From contig DGEG01000089.1 of assembly GCA_002385825.1 (NCBI GenBank), forward strand, positions 1-10,929: a DNA stretch of 10,929 nt, given 5' to 3'. The translations under genes were made by a program, and so were the position numbers. The notes beneath the pieces were generated by a model. The model made no database searches, was not told where the DNA came from, and saw only the letters and a list, made by a program, of their open reading frames with translations. Shown here in pieces: positions 1 through 6,855 of this stretch. The stretch's first letter is position 1. Every line of letters begins with the position of its first letter. Origin of the DNA: Firmicutes bacterium UBA3932. Its GTDB lineage: Bacteria; Bacillota; Clostridia; Peptostreptococcales; Anaerovoracaceae.

Positions 1-30
1 TCCAAGAAAATGTCCGCACCCCCACATGAG

Positions 31-92
31 CAAAAAACTGAGTAATGTGTGGATTATTCAAGGAAAAATCTTGAGATTCCACACATTACTCA
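31..92 (-). terminator. Long inverted repeat, probable terminator of the MocR gene
   Basis: The 15-bp arms at 39-53 (TGAGTAATGTGTGGA) and 78-92 are perfectly complementary. Inside the loop a second small stem pairs TCAAG (58-62) with CTTGA (70-74). Read on the minus strand, downstream of the regulator's stop at 209, the stem is followed by AGTTTTTTG, which gives the U-tract of a rho-independent terminator. The stem is AT-rich and lies about 115 bp past the stop codon, so a different role (a mobile element end or a cruciform) is possible. Related sequence recurs outside the stem: CCACACATAACTC at 131-143 resembles the right arm, and ATGAGCAAAA (25-34) pairs with TTTTGCTCAT (148-157). Confidence 0.5.
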
Positions 93-208
93 ACATTTTG
101 AACAGAAAAGACGGTTTTAAAGTTTTATATCCACACATAACTCCAAATTTTGCTCATAATTTTGATTTTGCATCTCTCAAAATAGCTAACACCAAAAACC
201 TTGTAATT

Positions 209-1618
209 TTATTGCAGGATCTGGAGTAGGCGTTGAATCGCTTCATCCATATTTTCAATAGGGATTCGAGTGTAGTAGAACATCACCACAGAATAGCTGC
301 CGTCAATTTCGAAATTGGAAACGGGTGCCAAGGTGAGCCCGGATTCGGCGACGGCGGCGCAGATCTCTTCTGTGGTTTTTCCTTTGTTGGCGATTTTAAG
401 CAGCATATGCAGTCCGGAGCTGTTGTTTATAATTTCAACTACATCTTTGCCGTACCGGTTCAGCGCCGCCGTCGCCATCTGGATTTTCTGCGCGTTAAGC
501 TTTCGCTGTCTGCGCAGGTTGGTCTGATAAAAGCCGCTGCTCATGTAAAGGGCCAGGGTAAGCTGCTCTGCTTTGGAACAGGTCTGGGTGTAGCCGCTTA
601 ATGATTCACGGAACAGCTTGAGCAAAGGCTTGGGAAGAACCATGTAGCTGATTTTGATGGATGGAAAGAGAGTCGAAGAAAAGGAACCCAGATAGACCAC
701 TCGTTCACCCGTGTCGAGGCCTTGAAGAGAAGGAACGGGTCGACTGTCATAGCGCAGTTCACTGTTGTAATCATCTTCTATTATGATACTTCTATTCCGG
801 TACGCCCAGTCCAAAAGAGCATATCTTCTTCCCACGGGCATGATGGAGCCTGTAGGGAACTGATTGGAAGGGCTCACATAAACGGTAGTGGGTATGTTTG
901 CCGGAAGCTTGTCTATTTGGATGCCGTCCCTGTCGATGGGAACCAGGGTCATTTTGAAATTCCTATCTTTGAAGATGTTTCGCACGGGCAGGTAGCCGGG
1001 ATTCTCGAAGGAAGCATGATCAATGCCCATCCTCTGGAGAATAATGCAGAGGAGATTGATCAGTTGCTGGGTTCCCGCCGCGATGACCACCTGATCCCGA
1101 TTGCACCGAACGCCTCTTGCCTGGTAAATATATCGGGAAATCTCGTCTCGCAGAGGCGCTTCCCCTTGGATATCTCCTTCCACGAGAAGCAGTGAAGAAT
1201 AATCGGTCAGGATCTTGTTGCTGCACTTTTTCCATCTTGCAAAGTCAAAACATTCGGAATCCACATAGATCTGATTGTTTCGATAGATTTCCGGCAGAGA
1301 ATAAGGCGACGCGGAGCGGGGGTCCAAGCCGGGAGAAACCGGAGTAAGCAGGTCTCTTTCGCTTCCGGGAGAAATCTCGCTCACAAAATATCCCGACCTG
1401 GGCCTGCTGCTGATGTAGCCTTCTACTAAGAGCTGGTTATATGCTAACTCCACGGTGGTAATGCTTATATTGAGAGATTTGGACAAAGACCTGAGGGATG
1501 GCAGCTTCTCGCCGGGAAGTATGTCCGAGCGTAAAATCGCGTCTCGTATATAGACAAAAAGCTGCTGGTAGAGAGGTGTGGCCGACTCCTCATGAAGTAC
1601 CGGTGTCAAAGAAATCAT
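209..1618 (-). CDS. MocR/PdxR-like regulator (GntR wHTH fused to aminotransferase-fold domain)
   Basis: 469 aa, the usual MocR length. An N-terminal GntR-type winged helix (about residues 10-82; PLYQQLFVYIRDAI, LPSLRSLS, GYISSRPRSGYFV) is joined by a linker to a fold-type I aminotransferase-like domain that acts as effector sensor, not as enzyme. Preserved family motifs are SPSNQFPTG (249-257) and EDDYNSELRYD (281-291), which holds the Asp expected to contact the PLP ring nitrogen. The usual FSKTL motif, whose Lys forms the PLP Schiff base, reads FSSTL (313-317). The codon at 674-676 is TCG, so covalent PLP binding at the normal site is not possible. The ATG at 1618 was chosen because AAGGAGG lies 5 nt upstream; a GTG eight codons earlier has no such site. 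It is divergent from an ECF S component, so the inferred role is control of that transporter, as PdxR-type regulators do for vitamin B6 genes. Confidence 0.9.
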   Translation of the reverse strand: MISLTPVLHEESATPLYQQLFVYIRDAILRSDILPGEKLPSLRSLSKSLNISITTVELAYNQLLVEGYISSRPRSGYFVSEISPGSERDLLTPVSPGLDPRSASPYSLPEIYRNNQIYVDSECFDFARWKKCSNKILTDYSSLLLVEGDIQGEAPLRDEISRYIYQARGVRCNRDQVVIAAGTQQLINLLCIILQRMGIDHASFENPGYLPVRNIFKDRNFKMTLVPIDRDGIQIDKLPANIPTTVYVSPSNQFPTGSIMPVGRRYALLDWAYRNRSIIIEDDYNSELRYDSRPVPSLQGLDTGERVVYLGSFSSTLFPSIKISYMVLPKPLLKLFRESLSGYTQTCSKAEQLTLALYMSSGFYQTNLRRQRKLNAQKIQMATAALNRYGKDVVEIINNSSGLHMLLKIANKGKTTEEICAAVAESGLTLAPVSNFEIDGSYSVVMFYYTRIPIENMDEAIQRLLQILQ

Positions 1619-1833
1619 GGCATCCTCCTTCGGTTTACACACAAGACTGTATATAATAAATAGTAATTAACTGTACCCTAAACATAGACAGATTCACTAA
1701 ATTGATAGAAAAATCGGAAACTGTATATATAAAAATACTCTTAACTGGATATTTTAGTAACTACAGCTCAAGGGTATTATAATAATAAAAGTAATTAAAG
1801 TAAAGACTAAGGGCTAAAGCCAGGTGAATTCAA
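1619..1833. promoter_or_regulatory. Divergent control region of MocR regulator and ECF S component
   Basis: This 215-bp, very AT-rich region separates two divergent starts. Short repeats suggest operator sites: ACTGTATATA occurs at 1646-1655 and again at 1720-1729, ACTGTACCCT occurs at 1670-1679, and CTACAGC (1761-1767) gives a related inverted element. AGTAATTAA occurs at 1662-1670 and 1790-1798. MocR proteins typically bind repeated half-sites in such divergent regions. Which of these repeats is the real operator cannot be decided from one sequence. Confidence 0.5.
1778..1783 (+). promoter_or_regulatory. Candidate -10 box of the ECF S component gene
   Basis: A consensus TATAAT lies 50 nt before the start codon at 1834. 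The 17-18 bp upstream spacing falls on TTAGTA/TAGTAA (1754-1760), a poor -35 match. That would fit a promoter that needs an activator, such as the adjacent MocR protein. The region is AT-rich, so a chance TATAAT is possible. Confidence 0.4.
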
Positions 1834-2616
1834 ATGACTACAACTGAAAAGAATAACAAAATAATCATGACAGGAGTAATGATGGCCGTCATAGCGATAG
1901 CCACCATGATCATTGCCATTCCCGTTCCCTTTACCAACGGGTATATACATTTGGGCGACAGCATGATTTTCATGTCGGTGCTGATTTTAGGATGGCGTTA
2001 CGGAGTCGTTGCGGCGGGAGTGGGTTCTGCCCTGGCGGATCTATTTCTGGGATACGTTCACTGGGCACCATGGACGCTTGTCATTAAGGGCGTTATGGCT
2101 CTTATGATGGGTTTTATGATAGAAAAAGCCATGAAAAACCGGAGGAACACCGTCGCTGCCATAGCAGCCATTACTGTGTTCTGGTTGGCTTTCCATCTTG
2201 CCGTCAATTGGATTATCCGCTACGAGGCAACGCACAACCCGGCTAATTTAATCGGTGACGAAATTGCGGATGTGTCCGCTTTGGGGGAATTTTTGAATTC
2301 GATGCAGAGCCAGCTTATGGTGGTGGCCCTGTTGATTCCTGTTTTCTTGATAGTTATCGCATTGGTCTTTAGAAAGAAAGAACGTTACAGAATTCCCATG
2401 TGGGAGATCTTGGGCATGACGCTGGCCGGACTTTGGATGGTTTTCGGATATTACATCGCCGGAGGCTTGCTGTACGGCAACTTTGCAGTTTCCGCCTTCA
2501 GCATTCCCATGAACGTGCTACAGTTCATCATAGGATTTTTGGTCGCATCGTTGATCACTGCGGCCCTGTCAAAAACTCCCGCTGCAAAGTTCTTCACCTT
2601 CCGCGTACGAAAATAA
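1834..2616 (+). CDS. ECF transporter S component, riboflavin/DUF1393-like family, predicted vitamin uptake
   Basis: 260 aa membrane protein. Residues 31-95 carry the signature of the PF07155 type S component (PFTNGYIHLGD, a run of small residues ending SALADLFLGY, then WAPWTLVIKG). The C-terminal part has the usual GYYIAGGLLYG and a final hydrophobic helix (about 226-246). S components bind the vitamin and dock on a shared EcfAAT energising module, which is not encoded here, so this would be a group II ECF system. The protein is longer than the usual 170-200 aa. Residues about 106-186 look like an insert with two further hydrophobic segments (106-128 and 160-179) and a polar loop (130-158). 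The ATG at 1834 has AGGTGA 7 nt upstream. The divergent MocR regulator suggests a pyridoxine-type substrate, but the sequence alone does not prove the ligand. Confidence 0.85.
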   Translation: MTTTEKNNKIIMTGVMMAVIAIATMIIAIPVPFTNGYIHLGDSMIFMSVLILGWRYGVVAAGVGSALADLFLGYVHWAPWTLVIKGVMALMMGFMIEKAMKNRRNTVAAIAAITVFWLAFHLAVNWIIRYEATHNPANLIGDEIADVSALGEFLNSMQSQLMVVALLIPVFLIVIALVFRKKERYRIPMWEILGMTLAGLWMVFGYYIAGGLLYGNFAVSAFSIPMNVLQFIIGFLVASLITAALSKTPAAKFFTFRVRK

Positions 2617-2650
2617 AAAGCCCCGGTTGATTTAATCACCGGGGTTTCCT
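2611..2650. terminator. Bidirectional rho-independent terminator between convergent genes
   Basis: CCCCGGT (2621-2627) pairs with ACCGGGG (2638-2644). With one bulged T the stem extends through GAT/ATC, for about 10 bp. On the plus strand it is followed by TTTCCT, a short U-tract. On the minus strand it is followed by CTTTTTATTTT, a strong U-tract. It therefore ends the S-component gene, whose stop lies in it, and also the convergent patatin gene. Confidence 0.85.
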
Positions 2651-2743
2651 GAAACTGTTCAAAGTTAAATATTGTGCCTTGGGCTTTAAAAGGTTTACAA
2701 GATCCCTTTATTAATTTGCTGTTATTCCTTATAAGAGTAAGGG

Positions 2744-3844
2744 CTATAAAATCCCCTCTTTTAACAAATAATTTGCAGCCCTGGTTTCTTCTTTGAAAAT
2801 AAGGGGCACCGGCTTGGCAAGCAAACTGTCCCGCACATCCGGGTTGTTTTTCAGATAATCTGCTATGACCAAAGCCAGGGACTTCTGGTTAATTTTTTTA
2901 AGCAGGGAGAGCAGGAGTTCTTTTTCAAGGGAATGTCTTTTCACCTGTTCCTGGAAGCTTTGGACTTCGGCTTCCGTTTCCTTTTGATAAGAAAGCACTG
3001 TGGCCGACAGCTGCCGGCGGAAGGAATCCCTGGTATACAGGATTTGCGGATCTAATGCGAAAACGCGCGCGGCGGTTTCGGCGGATTTTAACGTTCTCTT
3101 ATCCATCTCCCCCTTGGCAAAGGTATAATATTTACCGTCGAAAAATCCGAATGCTTTGAGGGTATCCAAATATCCAAGCCTGATATTTTTTGCGGAATTT
3201 TTCCCATCAAATTCCATGATATCGCCCAGATCCCATTTGCAATGGACAATAATCAGATTTTTCGCCTCCTCCAAGGGTTTCTTCTGCACGATGCCGGCCG
3301 TGGAAAGGTCCACCGCAACCACATGAGTGGCACCTCTTTTCAGCGCCATCCCCACGGGAAGGTTGTCCAAATATCCTCCGTCTACATACTTGGTGTTGTC
3401 GATATCCGCCGCCCTGAAAGCGGGAAAAAGGGAAGAGCTGGCCACTATATAGTCGATGAGCTTTCCTTTCGGAATGTCTTCTTTATAGAAATGACGGGGT
3501 ACGAATCCGGGAAGCTCAACGGTGACGAGGCCAAATTCCGACTGGCTGTCTCTTACCTTGGTTTCGTCGATATAGCGGCTTAACAGATTTTTCAGAGGCG
3601 TGTTTTCTCTCCGCAATAACCTCTTGTCTACCACCATGTGTGTTTGAATTTCCTTCCATACCTTGCAGGCCAGTTCAAACTCGTCCTGGGCCACCAATGC
3701 TCCGTTGATGGCGCCTACGGATGTACCAGTGATAATATCGATCTTCACATCCATTTCCCGCAAGGCTTGCCAGACTCCGATTTCATAAGCGCCCCGCGCT
3801 CCGCCACCGCCTAAAACCAAAGCGGTTTTCATGTTTTCCGCCAT
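2744..3844 (-). CDS. Patatin-like phospholipase family protein
   Basis: 366 aa serine hydrolase of the patatin family (bacterial RssA/YjjU-like group). The oxyanion-hole loop GGGGARG is at residues 12-18, the nucleophile elbow GTSVG at 40-44 (Ser42), a conserved ASSSLFPAF segment at 135-143, and the catalytic Asp of the Ser-Asp dyad in DGG at 155-157. Family members cleave acyl esters of phospholipids and are cytosolic or membrane-associated; no signal peptide is visible. The C-terminal 170 residues are charged and helical and lie beyond the core domain. They include a YLDTLKAFGFFDGKYY segment. The ATG at 3844 follows AGGAGG with 5 nt spacing; a second in-frame ATG four codons later lacks its own site. 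The gene is monocistronic here and converges on the S-component gene. The physiological lipid substrate cannot be told. Confidence 0.92.
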   Translation of the reverse strand: MAENMKTALVLGGGGARGAYEIGVWQALREMDVKIDIITGTSVGAINGALVAQDEFELACKVWKEIQTHMVVDKRLLRRENTPLKNLLSRYIDETKVRDSQSEFGLVTVELPGFVPRHFYKEDIPKGKLIDYIVASSSLFPAFRAADIDNTKYVDGGYLDNLPVGMALKRGATHVVAVDLSTAGIVQKKPLEEAKNLIIVHCKWDLGDIMEFDGKNSAKNIRLGYLDTLKAFGFFDGKYYTFAKGEMDKRTLKSAETAARVFALDPQILYTRDSFRRQLSATVLSYQKETEAEVQSFQEQVKRHSLEKELLLSLLKKINQKSLALVIADYLKNNPDVRDSLLAKPVPLIFKEETRAANYLLKEGIL

Positions 3845-4312
3845 AAATGCCTCCTGTAATTTTGAAATATTTCGTGAACCGATCCCTGGCTTTACTTTGA
3901 TGTATATGTCATTGCTTGCCTGTTTGAGTATGTCATAATTTCATATCCAGTCACGCCTCTAGTCACGCCCATTGTGGCTGTTCGATTTGATTATATCCTT
4001 TGGGTGTAAATATGCAACAGAAGTAAATATGAAACAGATATAGATTTCAGGTCAGAAAAACCAATAAAACGTTTAATTCCCCAAAGCTTCCTGGGTATTA
4101 TGCTTTCAACAAAGATAACTATAATTAAAAAAGATAACCATTTATATATTAAGGAGAATTCAGAGCGAAATAGCCAATTCATAGTACTGGCATTGAATAT
4201 TGAACTTACATAGAGAAAATTTATTGAAAAAGTAAGGAGCAAAAATGATACATTAAAAACAGCAAGATGTGGAAACAAGAGTTGCGTCCGGGAATGAGCG
4301 GAGGAGCGGAGC
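3845..4312. other. AT-rich intergenic region between divergent patatin and DUF3841 genes
   Basis: 468 bp with no convincing gene. It should hold both promoters, but no clear -35/-10 pair could be chosen. Short repeats are visible: TATGTCAT at 3905-3912 and 3929-3936, AGTCACGCC at 3949-3957 and 3961-3969, and a 17-bp-period repeat at 4006-4038. At 4234-4256 an AAGGAG site is followed 5 nt later by ATG ATA CAT TAA, a three-codon reading frame that may be chance or the remnant of a former start. Confidence 0.5.
4006..4038. repeat. Two-copy 16-bp direct repeat
   Basis: GTAAATATGCAACAGA (4006-4021) and GTAAATATGAAACAGA (4023-4038) differ at one position and lie 17 bp apart, about one and a half helical turns. 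Two adjacent AT-rich half-sites could be a protein binding site, but no regulator is known for them and a simple slippage duplication is as likely. Confidence 0.5.
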
Positions 4313-4939
4313 ATGGGTAGTAATAGATCGGGAAGCGAGCAATCGGGAAATGAAAAGAATAGAAATGAAAAGGTTACTTTATGGACCAGGCAGCCGGTGA
4401 GCAGTTTGGAACAGATAAAAAAAGATGGAGTTTACCGTACCAAAAAGCAATATATCGAAGAGTATTTTGAAGACATTGCTCCGTATTTTCTCAATCTGTA
4501 CTCCTGGTTCACGGAGCAGGCATCAAAGATAGTCCCAAAGCCTGACGGCGTGGAATTCCCCGTGTGGTGTTCCATCAGCGAGGAATACATGCTCAGGCCC
4601 ATTGAGGGCACCGTGGTATACGTATTGGAAGTCAAGGAAAACGAGATTGTGTATTTCGACAGTTTTAAATGGGACCTGGTCCTGAATCACCTTTATATTC
4701 CAAAGGACGAGGAGGACCTGAAACAATATCAAGAGGAATTGGAGCAAAAAGGCTTCAAAGATTCTTTCTCCTTCATCGAAGGCAAGTACGCAGCCGCCTA
4801 CCCGTGGGAACGTAAGAGAGTTATGGACAGCTGGGTGCGAATTTTCGAAATTGATGAATGGCATCCCATGAAGGTCCAGGCGAACATATGGGAAATCAGG
4901 GAGGAGCAGATCCGGGAGGTCATTCCATATCAACCATAA
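4313..4939 (+). CDS. DUF3841 domain-containing protein
   Basis: 208 aa. After a polar, low-complexity N-terminus rich in Ser, Asn, Glu and Gly (1-20), the DUF3841 pattern starts: VTLWTRQ (21-27), a KKDGVYRTKKQYI segment (about 36-48), the aromatic YSWFTEQA region and a FPVWCSI motif. Tyr, Trp and acidic residues remain frequent to the C-terminus. The family has no established biochemical function. The protein appears cytosolic, without signal peptide or membrane helix. The ATG at 4313 has a purine-rich GGAGGAGCGGAG stretch just upstream. It is followed about 155 bp later by the radical SAM gene on the same strand, with no strong terminator between, so co-transcription is possible but unproven. 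The polar N-terminal tail may be dispensable or may reflect a later true start; no better site is seen. Confidence 0.8.
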   Translation: MGSNRSGSEQSGNEKNRNEKVTLWTRQPVSSLEQIKKDGVYRTKKQYIEEYFEDIAPYFLNLYSWFTEQASKIVPKPDGVEFPVWCSISEEYMLRPIEGTVVYVLEVKENEIVYFDSFKWDLVLNHLYIPKDEEDLKQYQEELEQKGFKDSFSFIEGKYAAAYPWERKRVMDSWVRIFEIDEWHPMKVQANIWEIREEQIREVIPYQP

Positions 4940-5094
4940 TAAATAATCCTTCGGGTCTTTTTATTATATAAACTCAGACCTTATGATTTTATTAATTGGT
5001 ACAGCCCAATCAGGTTTTTGTATTTATACTTGAACAAACCGGCTCCATGGCATATAATAAAAGAACAAATGTTCGACAAAGGGTGGAGGCGGTC

Positions 5095-6507
5095 ATGGAG
5101 CTTTACGAAAAGCTTAGAATCCTGGCAGACGGCGCAAAGTACGATGCTTCCTGTGCCACCAGCGGCGTAGAGCGAAAAAACGTAGGGCGGATTGGCAATG
5201 CTTCCTGCATGGGAATCTGCCATTCCTGGTCTGCTGACGGGCGGTGCATTTCTTTAATGAAAGTGTTGCTGACAAACCGCTGCGTCTACGACTGCGAATA
5301 CTGCATCAACCGCAGAACAGCTGATATTGCCAGGGCTTCCTTCGAGCCGGAAGAGCTGGCCGGTCTCGTCATGGAGTTCTATCGCAGGAATTATATAGAA
5401 GGTCTTTTCTTGAGCTCGGCGGTGGAGGGTTCGCCGGACCGCACTGCGGAAAGGATGCTCCGCACCTTGATGCTGCTTAGAGAGGATTATGGATTCGCCG
5501 GGTATATTCATGCGAAGATCATACCTGGGGCTTCACCTGAACTGATACATGCCATCGGCATGGTGGCGGACCGCATCAGCGTCAACATCGAGTTCCCCAC
5601 GGAAGAGGGCTTGAAAAAATTGGCGCCTCAGAAGAAACCGAAGGCCATATTTGGGCCCATGAAACAGATTACGGAAACTATTTCAGACAGAAAACAGCTA
5701 AGGGGGGCTGTTAGGAGTTATCCGGGCAGGCCGACGGGACGTAGTGCGGATCTTCAATATCAACAACCGGCAGAGGCAGAGAATTTTGGCCTACAGGCGA
5801 CAGGAGCGGACGATTATAATTTGCAGCAATGGGATTTAGAAGGTTTTGTGCCTGCGCTGCGGACCAGATATAAAGAGAGGTTTGCTCCTGCGGGGCAGAG
5901 CACCCAGATGATAATCGGAGCGGCGGGAGAGTCTGATCGACAGATCATAAAGACCTCGGAAAGTCTTTATCGGATCTTTAAGATGAAGAGGGTCTATTAT
6001 TCCGCCTATATACCCGTGGTCAATTCGTCAAAGCTTCCTTCGCTTATGACAGAGCCTCCGCTTATTCGAGAACACAGACTTTATCAAGCGGATTGGCTCA
6101 TGCGCTTCTATGGATTTCAGGCAGATGAAATACTGGACGATGGGGATCCGTTTCTTGATTTAGAGCTGGATCCGAAAGTGGCTTGGGCGTTGAGGAATCT
6201 TGATCTTTTTCCGGTAGAAATCAATAAGGCATCAAAAGAAGAACTCCTCAGAGTTCCCGGCATCGGCACCGTTTCCGTAGGGCGTATTTTGCGCCAAAGG
6301 CGGGTGGCGGCAGTCAAATTTGATGACCTGAAAAAGATAGGAGTTGTATTAAAGCGGGCAAAATATTTTATTACCTGTTGCGGGCGCTATTATGGGGATT
6401 GCGAATTGGAGCCGGTCCGGCTGCGCAATTACCTGATAAACGGCGAGAGAAAGTCAAATAATCTATTGCCAATAGACGATGGGGTTCAGATTTCAATGTT
6501 CTATTAA
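5095..6507 (+). CDS. UDG-linked radical SAM protein, putative DNA modification/repair
   Basis: 470 aa. It matches the family known as putative DNA modification/repair radical SAM protein (TIGR03916 type): an opening MELYEKLRILADGAKYDASC, a Cys-rich SCMGICHSWSADGRC stretch (residues 37-51), then the [4Fe-4S]/SAM motif CVYDCEYC (Cys 63, 67, 70). Later come FAPAGQSTQMIIG (263-275), REHRLYQADWL (325-335) and a helix-hairpin-helix DNA-binding motif with LLRVPGIGTVSVGRIL (385-400). The protein ends QISMFY, like a sliding-clamp binding peptide. The exact reaction is unknown; a DNA-base or nucleic-acid substrate is inferred from the HhH and from usual neighbours. The ATG at 5095 was chosen because GGAGG lies 5 nt upstream and the family begins here; the frame is open back to a TTG at 4996. 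Residues about 203-257 appear to be an extra insert compared with remembered homologues. The last 14 codons form the first unit of the downstream array. Confidence 0.9.
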   Translation: MELYEKLRILADGAKYDASCATSGVERKNVGRIGNASCMGICHSWSADGRCISLMKVLLTNRCVYDCEYCINRRTADIARASFEPEELAGLVMEFYRRNYIEGLFLSSAVEGSPDRTAERMLRTLMLLREDYGFAGYIHAKIIPGASPELIHAIGMVADRISVNIEFPTEEGLKKLAPQKKPKAIFGPMKQITETISDRKQLRGAVRSYPGRPTGRSADLQYQQPAEAENFGLQATGADDYNLQQWDLEGFVPALRTRYKERFAPAGQSTQMIIGAAGESDRQIIKTSESLYRIFKMKRVYYSAYIPVVNSSKLPSLMTEPPLIREHRLYQADWLMRFYGFQADEILDDGDPFLDLELDPKVAWALRNLDLFPVEINKASKEELLRVPGIGTVSVGRILRQRRVAAVKFDDLKKIGVVLKRAKYFITCCGRYYGDCELEPVRLRNYLINGERKSNNLLPIDDGVQISMFY

Positions 6508-6798
6508 ACCTGTTCATTAAATTAGAGCAATAGAAAATAGAGTTTATTGCCAATAAACGATGTGTATCGGAACTCAATATTCTATTAAATAATGCTAATG
6601 GGCGATGGCGCACAGATTTCAATATTCAATTAAGACTATTGCTAAGAACAATAGAGATCGGATTTCGATACTCTATTAACTATTACCGATAGGCGACGGA
6701 ACTCGGCTCTTGCTGTCTATTAAGTAATTGCACGATGGAGTGGGATTCAATTTAACTATTGCAATATATGATGGGATTCAAATTTCAATATTATATAA
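6465..6798. repeat. Degenerate tandem array, about 45-bp period, derived from or sharing the 3' end of the radical SAM gene
   Basis: Seven units can be aligned by eye: 6465-6507, 6546-6588, 6592-6633, 6638-6679, 6682-6723, 6727-6755 (short) and 6758-6798. Most are 41-43 bp, start ATTG or similar, carry a GAYGG-like core and end TCAATATTCTATTAA or a variant. Start-to-start spacing is 81, 46, 46, 44, 45 and 31 bp; the 38-bp gap after unit 1 holds a CAATAGA remnant, so a further decayed unit may lie there. Unit 1 ends exactly at the TAA of the radical SAM gene and encodes its last 13 residues. Spacings are mostly not multiples of three and stops are frequent, so the rest is non-coding. There is nothing else in the 348 bp between the two genes. 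Units are too diverged and have no unique spacers, so this is not a CRISPR. Confidence 0.85.
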
Positions 6799-6855
6799 GA
6801 CAAAAATTCGCCGGTTGCCAAAATGCACATCCGGCACGGTATGACGGAGACGATC

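Noticed and set aside
26..229. 67-codon plus-strand reading frame near the left edge
   Set aside because: It lies in inverted-repeat, AT-rich DNA, lacks a ribosome binding site, overlaps the end of the MocR gene, and resembles no known family.
722..1195. 157-codon frame antisense to the MocR gene
   Set aside because: It is a shadow of a clearly recognisable coding region on the other strand.
4245..4256. Three-codon frame ATG ATA CAT TAA with an AAGGAG site
   Set aside because: Good spacing, but too short to support as a gene or leader peptide without conservation.
3991..4314. 107-codon minus-strand frame between the patatin and DUF3841 genes
   Set aside because: It is AT-rich and low in complexity (Leu, Ile, Ser, Phe), runs through the direct repeat and its start overlaps the DUF3841 start; no family resemblance.
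4947..4980. Possible terminator after the DUF3841 gene (T-rich stretch after CCTTCGG)
   Set aside because: Only two or three GC pairs can form, so no stable stem supports it.
4996..5094. Upstream TTG or ATG starts for the radical SAM gene
   Set aside because: The extra 33 residues do not match the family and have no ribosome binding site; the ATG at 5095 has GGAGG at good spacing.
6465..6798. CRISPR interpretation of the tandem array
   Set aside because: Units are diverged along their whole length with almost no spacers between them, and no cas genes are nearby.
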